Assembly: GCA_905200265.1 (NCBI GenBank)
Contig: CAJKJS010000046.1
Span: 1-8,547, forward strand
Direction: 5' to 3'
DNA length: 8,547 nucleotides
Source of the DNA: an uncultured Oscillospiraceae bacterium
GTDB taxonomy: Bacteria > Bacillota > Clostridia > Oscillospirales > Acutalibacteraceae
Shown: positions 1 through 6,720 of the stretch, in pieces
Layout of the letters: each line of letters begins with the position of its first letter
Numbering within the stretch: the stretch's first letter is position 1
Notes under the pieces: generated by a model
What the model was told of the DNA's origin: nothing
Seen by the model: only the letters and a program-made list of their open reading frames with translations
The model's database searches: none
Position numbers and translations under genes: made by a program

Positions 1-26
1 ATAGTTTTAGAAAGGAGGCTGGCTTT

Positions 27-338
27 ATGGATCAAGACTTTTCGGCGGATCTGATCAGCCTGCTCGACGAGGACGGAAAGGAATGGAAGTTTGAGATCCT
101 GGATGAGATCGATAACGACGACGGCGTGTTCTACGCGCTGCTGCCGGCATTCGACGATCCGCAGGATGCTTTGGAAACGGACGGTTCCTACTATATTTTC
201 GAATTGATCGAAGAAGACGGCGAAGAACAGCTCGCGGAAGTGGAAGACGAAGAACTGCTCAATAAGCTGTCGGAAATTTTCGAAAGTCATTTTGAAGAAA
301 TGTACGAAGACGATGAAGAAAGCGAGGAAGAAGAGTAA
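27..338 (+). CDS. DUF1292 family protein (YrzB-like)
   Basis: A 103-residue, strongly acidic protein. Residues about 7-65 carry the DUF1292 pattern: an opening LLDEDGKEWKFEIL segment, then beta-rich stretches around FYALLP (36-41) and YYIFEL (55-60). A helical segment (77-93) follows, and the C-terminus is almost all Asp/Glu. The start is supported by a strong ribosome binding site, GAAAGGAGG (10-18), eight bases before the ATG. The family is widespread in Bacillota with no established biochemical function; B. subtilis YrzB is the usual reference. In many Bacillota it lies directly after ruvX in the yrzL-ruvX-yrzB cluster. Here ruvX is instead on the opposite strand more than 1.2 kb away. No promoter can be judged because only 26 bases precede the gene. 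No terminator hairpin directly follows the stop, so transcription may continue into the putative 6S RNA. Confidence 0.9.
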   Translation: MDQDFSADLISLLDEDGKEWKFEILDEIDNDDGVFYALLPAFDDPQDALETDGSYYIFELIEEDGEEQLAEVEDEELLNKLSEIFESHFEEMYEDDEESEEEE

Positions 339-361
339 GTTCTTCTCCCCCTTTCTTAGAC

Positions 362-551
362 GGCCTGCCCGCATCGCGCATTGTTGCTTCAGGTAACCCC
401 TACAAGTTTTAAATCGGGAGCCCGTCTCCGGCAGCAGACTGCAGACCTCCCCGCCTTTGGCGGGAAGAAGGGAGCGAGAACCTGTTGGGAGGGCACCCAC
501 CTGCTGTTTTGTCAGGCAGGTTATTCCAGCAGCATTACGACCGGGCGGGTC
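362..551 (+). ncRNA. ssrS: Putative 6S RNA (SsrS-type RNA polymerase regulator)
   Basis: About 190 nt between a DUF1292 gene and degV, with no credible protein gene and the architecture of 6S RNA, a rod with a large central bubble. The ends pair over ten bases (GGCCTGCCCG 362-371 with CGGGCGGGTC 542-551, including G-U pairs). A second stem inside them joins TGTTGCT (382-388) to AGCAGCA (528-534). The 3' side of the bubble has a small hairpin (ACCTGC 499-504 with GCAGGT 516-521) preceded by GGGCACCC (491-498), resembling the CACC hairpin of known 6S RNAs. The apical arm ends in CCCGCC/GGCGGG (450-455/459-464), with further pairing of TCTCCGGCAG (426-435) to CTGTTGGGA (482-490). The 190-nt span matches the usual 180-200 nt. 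6S RNA binds housekeeping-sigma RNA polymerase by mimicking an open promoter. I see no clear promoter just upstream, so it may be processed from the DUF1292 transcript. Pairings were found by hand; the strand and exact ends are inferred. Confidence 0.72.
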
Positions 552-571
552 TTTTCTTTATCCACAATGGC

Positions 572-618
572 GCTCCAAATGGCCCTCCTAAAGGCCGTTT
601 GGAGCCTTTTTCTTTTTT
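572..618 (+). terminator. Strong intrinsic terminator upstream of degV
   Basis: An uninterrupted 13-bp stem (572-584 with 593-605, one G-U pair) with an 8-nt loop, followed by a T-rich tract from 607 to 618 broken by one C. It would end the DUF1292/6S RNA transcript. It stops only about ten bases before the degV ribosome binding site, leaving no room for a separate degV promoter downstream, so it may also limit degV expression. Confidence 0.9.
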
Positions 619-644
619 GGACCTTTCGAAAGGAGATGTTTTCC

Positions 645-1517
645 ATGTGCAAATTTCGTTTACTGACCGATTCCACCGCCGATTTACCTGCTTCCCTGGT
701 GCAGGAACTGGATTTGCAGGTGTACCCCATGACCTTTATCCTAAACGGCAAGGAGTACCGCGATTATCCCGACGGGCGGGAACTGATGCCCCATGCGTTT
801 TATGAAGCGCTGCGGGGCGGCCAGACCTCTTCCTCCGCCCAGATCAACCAGCAGCAGATCATCGACTGGGTAAGCCCGTTCCTGGAAAACGGCGAAGACG
901 TGCTGTACCTCTCGTTTTCCTCGGGGCTTTCGGGCACGTACCAGTCCGCCCTGCTGGCCCAAAAGGACTTGCAGGCGCGCTACCCGGCCCGCACGTTTAC
1001 GGTGGTTGATTCCCTGTGCGCTTCCATGGGCGAAGGGCTGCTGGCGTACTATGCGGCCGCCATGCGCCAAAAGGGATGCACGCTGAAGGAAACGGCCGCG
1101 TGGCTGGAGGAGAACAAACTAAAGCTGTGCCACTGGTTTACGGTGGACGATCTGCACCACTTAAAACGCGGCGGGCGGGTGTCGCCGGCCACGGCGGTGG
1201 TGGGCACCATGCTGAATATTAAGCCCGTTTTGCACGTAGACGACGACGGGCACCTGATCCCCATGGAAAAGGTGCGGGGCCGCCGCCAGTCACTGGAGGC
1301 GCTTATTCGCCATATGAAAGAAACCGTCGAAAACCCCCAGGAGCAGACGATTTTCATCAGCCACGGCGACTGTCCGCAGGACGCCGAGTATGTGGCGAGC
1401 CGTATCCGCGAAACCATGACAGTCAGGGACATCCGCATCCACACCATCGGCCCGGTGATCGGTACCCATTCCGGCCCCGGCACGGTGGCGCTGTTCTTCC
1501 TTGGCAGCCACCGGTAA
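645..1517 (+). CDS. DegV family protein (fatty-acid-binding, FakB-like)
   Basis: A full-length, 290-residue DegV-domain protein. Family signatures are visible in order: LLTDSTADLP at the N-terminus (6-15), the TSSSAQI stretch (61-67), SSGLSGTYQSA (92-102), the VDDLHHLKRGGRVS segment (167-180) and a C-terminal THSGPGT motif (274-280). DegV proteins bind a fatty acid in a pocket between two domains. The FakB members present it to the kinase FakA for phosphorylation and entry into phospholipid synthesis; no fakA is in this window, so the role in that pathway is inferred. The reading frame is open well upstream, but the ATG at 645 is preferred because AAGGAG (630-635) precedes it by nine bases and the conserved domain begins four residues later. 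An in-frame ATG at 636 sits too close to that site. Transcription must come from upstream of the terminator at 572-618, or read through it. A bidirectional terminator follows. Confidence 0.93.
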   Translation: MCKFRLLTDSTADLPASLVQELDLQVYPMTFILNGKEYRDYPDGRELMPHAFYEALRGGQTSSSAQINQQQIIDWVSPFLENGEDVLYLSFSSGLSGTYQSALLAQKDLQARYPARTFTVVDSLCASMGEGLLAYYAAAMRQKGCTLKETAAWLEENKLKLCHWFTVDDLHHLKRGGRVSPATAVVGTMLNIKPVLHVDDDGHLIPMEKVRGRRQSLEALIRHMKETVENPQEQTIFISHGDCPQDAEYVASRIRETMTVRDIRIHTIGPVIGTHSGPGTVALFFLGSHR

Positions 1518-1527
1518 AAACTTAGTA

Positions 1528-1565
1528 AAAAACGCTTGGCCCGAAAAAAGGAGCCAAGCGTTTTT
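1528..1565. terminator. Bidirectional intrinsic terminator between degV and ruvX
   Basis: A 13-bp inverted repeat (AAAAACGCTTGGC at 1528-1540 and its complement at 1553-1565) around a 12-nt loop. T-rich tracts follow it in both directions: on the plus strand to about 1571, and on the minus strand the T-run that begins in the stem and extends past 1528. It lies 10 bases after the degV stop and 7 bases beyond the ruvX stop, so it should end both convergent transcripts. Confidence 0.93.
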
Positions 1566-1572
1566 CTTTTTG

Positions 1573-1983
1573 TTACCGGGTGGAATCCAGGTAATTTTGC
1601 AAAATAATCACGGCCGCCACCGCGTCTACCGTCTGTTTGCGCTTTTTGCCGCGCACATTGGTTTCGTTTAAGTACCCGTGGGCCGTCACCGTGGTGCCCC
1701 GTTCGTCCTGCATGACCACCGGCAGCCCGGTGCTCTCTTGCAGCATAGCGGCAAAGGCCCGGGCATTTTGGGCGCTTTCCCCTTCGCTGCCGTCCATGTT
1801 CTTCGGCAGGCCCACCACGATTTTTTCGGCGCGCAGTTCTTTGGCGAGGGCCGTCACTTCGGCCGCCACTTTTTCATTGGTATACGCCGTGATGACTTTC
1901 ACCGGGGACGCTAAAATCTCCCGTTTATCGCACACGGCAATCCCCGTGCGCGCATGGCCCAAATCGACCCCCATGATAATCAT
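1573..1983 (-). CDS. ruvX: RuvX/YqgF family putative pre-16S rRNA nuclease
   Basis: A complete 136-residue YqgF-type RNase H-fold protein of normal family length. The N-terminal GVDLGHARTGIAV motif carries catalytic Asp7. IVVGLPKNMDGSEG (55-68) is the second signature, Glu94 lies in the DERGTT motif (93-98), and the C-terminal TVDAVAAVIILQNYLD segment holds Asp120. These three acidic residues match the usual metal-binding set. The family is implicated in maturing the 5' end of 16S rRNA and has been described as a Holliday-junction resolvase; the first role is better supported in bacteria. Most relatives have a hydrophobic residue where this protein has Gly96. The ATG at 1983 is chosen because GGGGG (1995-1991) precedes it by seven bases; Met4 is the alternative. 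The start overlaps the stop of the upstream phosphatase gene as ATGA, which suggests translational coupling at the end of the pyr operon. Confidence 0.95.
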   Translation of the reverse strand: MIIMGVDLGHARTGIAVCDKREILASPVKVITAYTNEKVAAEVTALAKELRAEKIVVGLPKNMDGSEGESAQNARAFAAMLQESTGLPVVMQDERGTTVTAHGYLNETNVRGKKRKQTVDAVAAVIILQNYLDSTR

Positions 1984-2651
1984 ACGGTCACCCCCGTCAG
2001 GTCAAAAGACGGCAGGTGGCTGTTCCGGCGGAACTCGTCGGGCAAATGGGACGTATCGTTAAAACCGAGGAGCGACGGCACCCCGTTTTCGTCGATTTCG
2101 ATGGTGGTAATGCCCGTGTTGTCGGGGAAGTGACACTGGCCGATTTCGGTGACCGGCAGCCCCTTGGCCCAGCACACCGCGTTGCGGATAGCGCACCCAT
2201 GGGACGCCACCGCCACCAGAGCGCCGGGGTTTTCCCGGGCGATGAATTGCAGCGCCCGCTTCATGCGTTCGAACACATGGGCCATGGGTTCGCCGCCGGG
2301 CGGGCAGCAGGCATAGGGCCGCTCGTTCCAGTCCCGGGCCTCCCTGGGCCACAGAGAGGGGATTTCCGCCCAGGAGCGGCCTTCCCAGTCCCCGGCGTTA
2401 ATTTCGATTAAATCGGGCAGCACCGTCACCGGCTTGGGATGGAACCGCACCATGGCCTGCGCCGTTAAGTAGGCCCGCTTTAAGGGGCTGCTGTACACGG
2501 CGTCAAACACCGTATTGCGCAGGCGGGCGCTCAATAAGTCCAGCTGCTTTTGCCCGTCTTCGCTGATGTCCGTATCCGTCAGGCCCTGGAAACACTTGTT
2601 GCGATTCCCCATGGCCTGGCAGTGGCGCACCAGAAGAATTTTTGTTTTCAT
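1980..2651 (-). CDS. Histidine phosphatase family protein (phosphoglycerate mutase-like)
   Basis: A 223-residue member of the histidine phosphatase superfamily (branch 1). The phosphohistidine motif is VRHCQA (8-13), with nucleophile His10 and Arg9. Arg59 lies in YSSPLKRA, the acid/base Glu83 in the EINAGDWEG segment, and the second catalytic His151 in VASHG. All core catalytic residues are therefore present; Cys11 replaces the more common Gly after His10, a variant seen elsewhere in the family. The substrate cannot be read from sequence: relatives include CobC alpha-ribazole phosphatases, broad sugar or nucleotide phosphatases and cofactor-dependent mutases. The gene follows pyrD by 34 bases with no terminator, so it is probably in the pyr operon, and it overlaps ruvX by four bases. 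The ribosome binding site is modest (AAGGG, about ten bases before the ATG). A link to pyrimidine nucleotides is only suggested by position. Confidence 0.9.
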   Translation of the reverse strand: MKTKILLVRHCQAMGNRNKCFQGLTDTDISEDGQKQLDLLSARLRNTVFDAVYSSPLKRAYLTAQAMVRFHPKPVTVLPDLIEINAGDWEGRSWAEIPSLWPREARDWNERPYACCPPGGEPMAHVFERMKRALQFIARENPGALVAVASHGCAIRNAVCWAKGLPVTEIGQCHFPDNTGITTIEIDENGVPSLLGFNDTSHLPDEFRRNSHLPSFDLTGVTV

Positions 2652-2685
2652 ACTTTCTATACCCTTCTTTTTACGAATGGAACCC

Positions 2686-3597
2686 TTACCAGGGGCGCAC
2701 CGTGCCCGTGAGTTCCGACACGTGTTCGATGCCCTGTTCCTGTAGGAAGTTTTCCAGGCCCTCTAGGATTTTCACCGGGGCCATGGGGTCCGTAAACAAT
2801 ACGGTGCCGATTTGCAGGGCGGTGGCCCCGGCCATGAGCATTTCCACGGCATCCTGCCACGTGGCAATGCCGCCCAGCCCCACCACCGGGATCTTCACTT
2901 TGGAAGCCGCCTGCCACACCATGCGCACGGCCACCGGGAACACCGCGGGGCCGGACAGGCCGCCGGTGTTGTTGCGGATAATGGGCCGGCGGGTGCGGAT
3001 GTCGATGCGCATACCCGTCAGGGTGTTGATCAGGGAGATGGCGTCGGCGCCGGCTGCTTCCGCCGCCAGGGCCATTTCGCCAATATCGCTCACATTGGGG
3101 GACAGTTTCACCATCAGGGGCTTTTTGCACACCCGGCGCACGGCCCCGGTGATGCCGGAGACCCCTTCGGTGGTGGTGCCGAACTGCACGCCGCCCTGTT
3201 TGACATTGGGGCAGGAGATGTTCAGTTCGATCATGTCCACATCGGTGTCATTGAGTTTTTCCGCCATGGCGCAGTAATCTTCCGGCGTGTTGCCGGCGAT
3301 ATTCGCAATAATGCGGGTGCCCTGTTCCCGCAGCCAGGGCAGGTCTTCCCGGATGAAATGATCGACCCCGGGGTTTTGCAGCCCGACGGCGTTGAGCATG
3401 CCGGAAGGCGTTTCGGCAATACGGGGCGGCGGGTTACCCGGGCGCTCCTGTAAGGTGATACCTTTACAGGAAATGCCCCCCAGGGTGGACAGGGGGTAAA
3501 ATGCCGCATATTCCCGGCCAAAGCCAAAGGTGCCCGATGCGGCGATCAGCGGGTTATGAAACGCAACGCCCGCTACGTTGACAGACAGATCGGTCAT
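2686..3597 (-). CDS. pyrD: Dihydroorotate dehydrogenase B (NAD+), catalytic subunit
   Basis: A 303-residue class 1B dihydroorotate dehydrogenase, an FMN-bearing TIM-barrel enzyme that oxidises dihydroorotate to orotate, the fourth step of UMP synthesis. Visible landmarks are AASGTFGFG (19-27), CKGIT (44-48), the MLNAVGLQNPG substrate/FMN segment (67-77), NISCPN with active-site Cys129 (126-131), VKLSPN with Lys163, GLSGPAV (213-219) and the phosphate-binding GLGGI (240-244). The catalytic Cys, rather than Ser, marks class 1. The partner gene pyrK directly upstream identifies the 1B heterotetramer, which passes electrons to NAD+ through FAD and a 2Fe-2S centre. Length is normal and no key residue is missing. 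A good ribosome binding site (GGGAGGA) precedes the ATG, and only 18 bases separate it from pyrK. It should be soluble in the cytoplasm. Confidence 0.97.
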   Translation of the reverse strand: MTDLSVNVAGVAFHNPLIAASGTFGFGREYAAFYPLSTLGGISCKGITLQERPGNPPPRIAETPSGMLNAVGLQNPGVDHFIREDLPWLREQGTRIIANIAGNTPEDYCAMAEKLNDTDVDMIELNISCPNVKQGGVQFGTTTEGVSGITGAVRRVCKKPLMVKLSPNVSDIGEMALAAEAAGADAISLINTLTGMRIDIRTRRPIIRNNTGGLSGPAVFPVAVRMVWQAASKVKIPVVGLGGIATWQDAVEMLMAGATALQIGTVLFTDPMAPVKILEGLENFLQEQGIEHVSELTGTVRPW

Positions 3598-3615
3598 ACC
3601 GTTTGATTCCTCCCT

Positions 3616-4377
3616 TTATAAGTCCACGCTGCCGGCTTCGAACACCGGGCCGTCTTTGCACACATGGCCAAAATATTTCGTGCCGTCTTCCCGGATGAGA
3701 GGCGTCGCGCACCCCAAGCAGGCGCCTACGCCGCAGGCCATGCGCTCTTCCAGCGACAAATAGCAGGGCACGCCCTTTTCTTTGGCCAGATCCCGCACCG
3801 CACGCAGCATGGGCGTGGGACCGCAGGCATACGCCACGTCAAAGGAGAGGTCTTTGGCACAGTCGGCGGCAAACCCGTGATGCCCCAGGGAACCGTCGTC
3901 GGTCGCCAGGTACACCGTCGCGCCGTTTTGTTCAAAATCCTGCTGTAAAATCACAGCCGACGCCGTGCGGAACCCTAAGCATACCAGGGCGTTTTCCCCG
4001 GCCGCTTTGCTGGCCTGCAACAGCGGCGGCACGCCGATGCCCCCACCGACATACAGCGCTTTTTGCCCTTCTTTGGGCGCGGGGAACCCGTGGCCCAGGG
4101 GCCCTAACAGGTCAAGGGTCGCGCCTTCCTGTAAAGCAGCCAGCATGGCGGTGCCTTCCCCGCGCACCTGGAACACCAGGCGCAGGGTGCCTTCTTCGGC
4201 GTTAAAGCCGCAAAGGGAAATGGGCCGGCGCAGGGTTTTGCCCGGTACGGCCACATGGACAAACTGCCCGGGCTGCGCTTTTTTCGCAATGCCCGGCGCT
4301 TTGATCACAAAATCATACACATCCCCGGTGAGCGCGGCGGCGTGCAGCAGCACGCCGTTTTCCACCTGATAACTCAT
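3616..4377 (-). CDS. pyrK: Dihydroorotate dehydrogenase B electron transfer subunit
   Basis: A 253-residue PyrK, the ferredoxin-reductase-like partner of PyrD. The N-terminal beta-barrel carries the FAD-binding RPISLCG motif (51-57). The nucleotide-binding domain has GGGIGVPPLL (111-120) and ACGPTPML (184-191). The C-terminal 2Fe-2S site is complete: Cys215, Cys220, Cys223 and Cys240, in the CX4CX2CX16C spacing expected of the family. It accepts electrons from the FMN of PyrD and reduces NAD+. The gene sits 21 bases after pyrF and 18 bases before pyrD, which supports co-transcription and balanced subunit supply. A purine-rich AAAGGGG lies about 12 bases before the ATG, a slightly long spacing. 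Confidence 0.97.
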   Translation of the reverse strand: MSYQVENGVLLHAAALTGDVYDFVIKAPGIAKKAQPGQFVHVAVPGKTLRRPISLCGFNAEEGTLRLVFQVRGEGTAMLAALQEGATLDLLGPLGHGFPAPKEGQKALYVGGGIGVPPLLQASKAAGENALVCLGFRTASAVILQQDFEQNGATVYLATDDGSLGHHGFAADCAKDLSFDVAYACGPTPMLRAVRDLAKEKGVPCYLSLEERMACGVGACLGCATPLIREDGTKYFGHVCKDGPVFEAGSVDL

Positions 4378-4398
4378 ATCGATGATAAGCCCCTTTCT

Positions 4399-5331
4399 TT
4401 ACAGCGTGATCGGCCCAATGCGGGACACGATGGCGTCGCGCATGCGCAAAGCTTCTTCCCGCGCGGCCTGTCCAAAATCTTTTTCGTCAAAGCCATGCTT
4501 CTGCCAGGCGCACATAATGCCGCGGCTGGAATTGACAATGGCCCCCAGGCCCTTCTGATCGAACGCCGGGGCTACGTCGTCGGCTGCGCCGCCCTGGGCG
4601 CCGTAACCGGGCACCAGGAAGAACGTGTGGGGCGCCGCTTTGCGCATTTCCCCTAGCTGGGCCGGGTACGTGGCCCCTACCACGGCGCCGACGCCGGTAT
4701 AGCCGTACCGGCCGGGCAGTTCTTTGCCCCATTCTTCGCACATGTTCCCCATGGTGGCATAAATGGTGCTGCCGTCCTGCAGAATGCGGTCCTGCAGTTC
4801 CCCGGAAGAGGGGTTGGAGGTTTTCACCAGTACAAAAATACCGGCATCTTTTTCCTTGCACACCGAGAGCAGCGGGCGAATCCCGTCGGACCCCAGATAG
4901 CCGTTGACCGTCAGGGCATCGCTGCCAAAGGCCGTGGCCGCTACGCCTTCCACATCGGTCTCACCCAGATGAGCCGCCGCATAGGCCGTCATGGTGGCGC
5001 CAATATCGTTGCGCTTGCCGTCGGTGATGACGAACATGCCTTTATCGTGGGCATAGGCGATGGTGTCGTGCAGCGCTTTTACCCCGGCCCAGCCGTACAT
5101 TTCATAGTACGCGCACTGGGGTTTCACAGCGGGCACAATGTCATATAGCGCGTCGATCAGCCCACGGTTAAAGAGCAAGAGTGCCTGCGCGGCCCCCTGC
5201 AAATTTTTGCCGTATTCTTCAAAGCAGCGCTCTTTGATAAACGCGGGGATATAGTCGAGCTTCGGGTCAAGCCCCGCTACGGTGGGGTTCTGTTTTTGGG
5301 CGATTGCTTCGATCATTCTGTCCAGTGCCAT
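4399..5331 (-). CDS. pyrF: Orotidine 5'-phosphate decarboxylase, long (type 2) form
   Basis: A 310-residue OMP decarboxylase that converts OMP to UMP, the last step of de novo pyrimidine synthesis. The catalytic charged network is visible: Lys70 in AVKPQ, then Asp104, Lys106 and Asp109 in TDGKRNDIGAT. NSSRGI (267-272) supplies the phosphate-binding Arg270 near the C-terminus. At 310 residues it is clearly longer than the roughly 230-240 residues of the E. coli/Bacillus type. The GKRNDIGAT wording and the inserted region around residues 130-200 are those of the type 2 subfamily found in mycobacteria and some Clostridia and relatives. The start at 5331 is supported by GAGGAGAT about ten bases upstream. 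The gene follows pyrC after 53 bases with no terminator and is followed closely by pyrK. Confidence 0.96.
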   Translation of the reverse strand: MALDRMIEAIAQKQNPTVAGLDPKLDYIPAFIKERCFEEYGKNLQGAAQALLLFNRGLIDALYDIVPAVKPQCAYYEMYGWAGVKALHDTIAYAHDKGMFVITDGKRNDIGATMTAYAAAHLGETDVEGVAATAFGSDALTVNGYLGSDGIRPLLSVCKEKDAGIFVLVKTSNPSSGELQDRILQDGSTIYATMGNMCEEWGKELPGRYGYTGVGAVVGATYPAQLGEMRKAAPHTFFLVPGYGAQGGAADDVAPAFDQKGLGAIVNSSRGIMCAWQKHGFDEKDFGQAAREEALRMRDAIVSRIGPITL

Positions 5332-5384
5332 GTTTTTCTATCTCCTCATTACGAATCTTGATTTTCTGAAAGGTAAAGGGGGCG

Positions 5385-6668
5385 TTACGCCTGCCGGGAA
5401 TCATAGACGATTTTCCCGTCGCAGATGGTCATTTTCACCCGGCCCGTTAGGCGCATGCCTGCAAAGGGCGTGTTGCGGCTTTTGCCGTGCAGGCTATCGG
5501 GGTCGACCACCCACTCTTCGTTTTCGTCCAGCAGCACGATGTCCGCCGGGCCGCCGGGCGACAGGTAACCTGCATCGATGTGCAGAATACTCGCCGGGTT
5601 CACGGTCATTTTTTCAATGAGCGACGAAAGCGACATCGCCCCGGTTTTGACAAGGGCCGTGTAACTGGCGGCAAACGATGTTTCCATGCCGATGGAGCCG
5701 TTGGGCGCTTTTTCAAAGTCCGCTTTTTCTTCCGGCGTATGGGGCGCATGGTCGGTGGAAATGGCGCTCAGGGTGCCGTCCTGTAAGGCCTGCACCATGG
5801 CGATGCGGTCTTTTTCCGTGCGCAGAGGCGGGTTCATGCGGAAATTGGCATTCCGGCTACAGAGGGCTTCCTCCGTCAAAAGCAGGTAATGGGGGCAGGT
5901 TTCCCCCGTAACGGCCACGCCGTCCTGCTGGGCCGCGCGGATCATGGCGGCGCTGACGGCGGTGCTCACGTGGCAAATGTGCACCGGCACCCCCAGGGAA
6001 GCCGCCAGGGCGATCTCCCGGGCGGTACCCACATCTTCGGCGGCCGCCGGGTCGCCGGGCACACCCAGTTCCATGGATACCGCTCCGTCGTTCATAATCC
6101 CGCCCGCCGCTAAAGGCAGGTCTTCACAGTGAGCGGTGACCGTCAGGTGCTGCCGTCTTGCTTCCTGCATGGCTTTGGCCATCATAGCGGCCGATTTGAC
6201 GGGTCGCCCGTCATCCGACAGGGCGATGACACCGGCCTGCTTGAGGGCGGCGATGTCGGTGGCTTCTTCCCCTTTCAGCCCCCGGGAAATGGCCCCGCAC
6301 ACATACACATGGGCATCGGCCCCGGCGCTTTTTTCTTTTACATACCGCACCGTTTCGGGCGTATCAATGGCCGGGGTGGTATTGGGCATACATAGTAAAC
6401 TGGTGACCCCGCCCGCTGCCGCCGCGCGGCAACCGGTGAAAATATCTTCCTTATGGGTTTGGCCCGGGTCACGCAGATGCACATGCATGTCCACAAAGCC
6501 CGGCGCAGCCACCCACCCATGGGCGTCTATCACCTGGGCCCCGGGCGGCGGCTGGATGGACGGTTCCATACGGGCGATGGCATCGTCGTTTACCAGCACA
6601 TCCATCACCGCGTCCGTATGGGAAGCCGGGTCCACAACCCGGGCTCCGGTAATCAGAATACTGGGCAT
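5385..6668 (-). CDS. pyrC: Dihydroorotase (class I, PyrC)
   Basis: A 427-residue class I dihydroorotase of the amidohydrolase superfamily, interconverting carbamoyl-aspartate and dihydroorotate (third step of UMP synthesis). Zinc ligands and substrate residues can be placed: His62 and His64 in DMHVHLRDPGQ with Arg66, Asn96 in CMPNT, the metal-bridging Asp in SDDG (151-154; class I enzymes use Asp where class II use carboxylated Lys), His180 in TAHCED, His233 in ICHVS, and catalytic Asp306 in TDHAPHT. The active site therefore looks intact, unlike that of the inactive PyrC-like partners of some ATCases. The length is typical. The ATG at 6668 follows AAGGGGG (6683-6677) by eight bases. It is the first gene of a run pyrC-pyrF-pyrK-pyrD. 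The near-consensus promoter just upstream suggests it heads the operon, though read-through from the preceding ydcF-like gene is possible. Confidence 0.97.
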   Translation of the reverse strand: MPSILITGARVVDPASHTDAVMDVLVNDDAIARMEPSIQPPPGAQVIDAHGWVAAPGFVDMHVHLRDPGQTHKEDIFTGCRAAAAGGVTSLLCMPNTTPAIDTPETVRYVKEKSAGADAHVYVCGAISRGLKGEEATDIAALKQAGVIALSDDGRPVKSAAMMAKAMQEARRQHLTVTAHCEDLPLAAGGIMNDGAVSMELGVPGDPAAAEDVGTAREIALAASLGVPVHICHVSTAVSAAMIRAAQQDGVAVTGETCPHYLLLTEEALCSRNANFRMNPPLRTEKDRIAMVQALQDGTLSAISTDHAPHTPEEKADFEKAPNGSIGMETSFAASYTALVKTGAMSLSSLIEKMTVNPASILHIDAGYLSPGGPADIVLLDENEEWVVDPDSLHGKSRNTPFAGMRLTGRVKMTICDGKIVYDSRQA

Positions 6669-6686
6669 GTTTTGTTCCCCCTTTTC

Positions 6687-6707
6687 GCCGCCCGCTTACC
6701 CGGCGGC
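6687..6707 (-). promoter_or_regulatory. GC-rich hairpin in the pyrC leader
   Basis: In the short pyrC leader, GCCGCC (6707-6702) can pair with GGCGGC (6692-6687) around a 9-nt loop, ending three bases before the A-rich start of the ribosome binding site. It has no U-tract, so it is not a terminator. It does not include the binding site itself. A role in translation or mRNA stability is possible but unproven; I see no PyrR-binding consensus. Confidence 0.4.
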
Positions 6708-6720
6708 TTTGTCGTTTCTT

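Noticed and set aside
381..644. Upstream extension of the degV reading frame by 88 codons
   Set aside because: The extension has no homology-like motif, lacks a ribosome binding site at its start, and runs across the 6S RNA candidate and the terminator. The strong ribosome binding site at 629-636 supports the ATG at 645.
2642..3277. Long plus-strand open frame opposite pyrD
   Set aside because: It is antisense to the conserved PyrD coding sequence, shows low-complexity composition typical of GC-rich shadow frames, and has no supporting ribosome binding site. The same holds for the other long antisense frames over pyrK, pyrC and the phosphatase gene.
5381..5391. Small hairpin GGCG-TAA-CGCC at the pyrC stop codon, minus strand
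   Set aside because: A four-base stem with no continuous U-tract is too weak to be an intrinsic terminator; pyrF follows closely in the same direction.
6669..6720. PyrR-type attenuator or pyrimidine riboswitch in the pyrC leader
   Set aside because: The leader is too short for terminator and antiterminator stems, has no U-tract after its hairpin, and no PyrR-binding loop consensus was seen.
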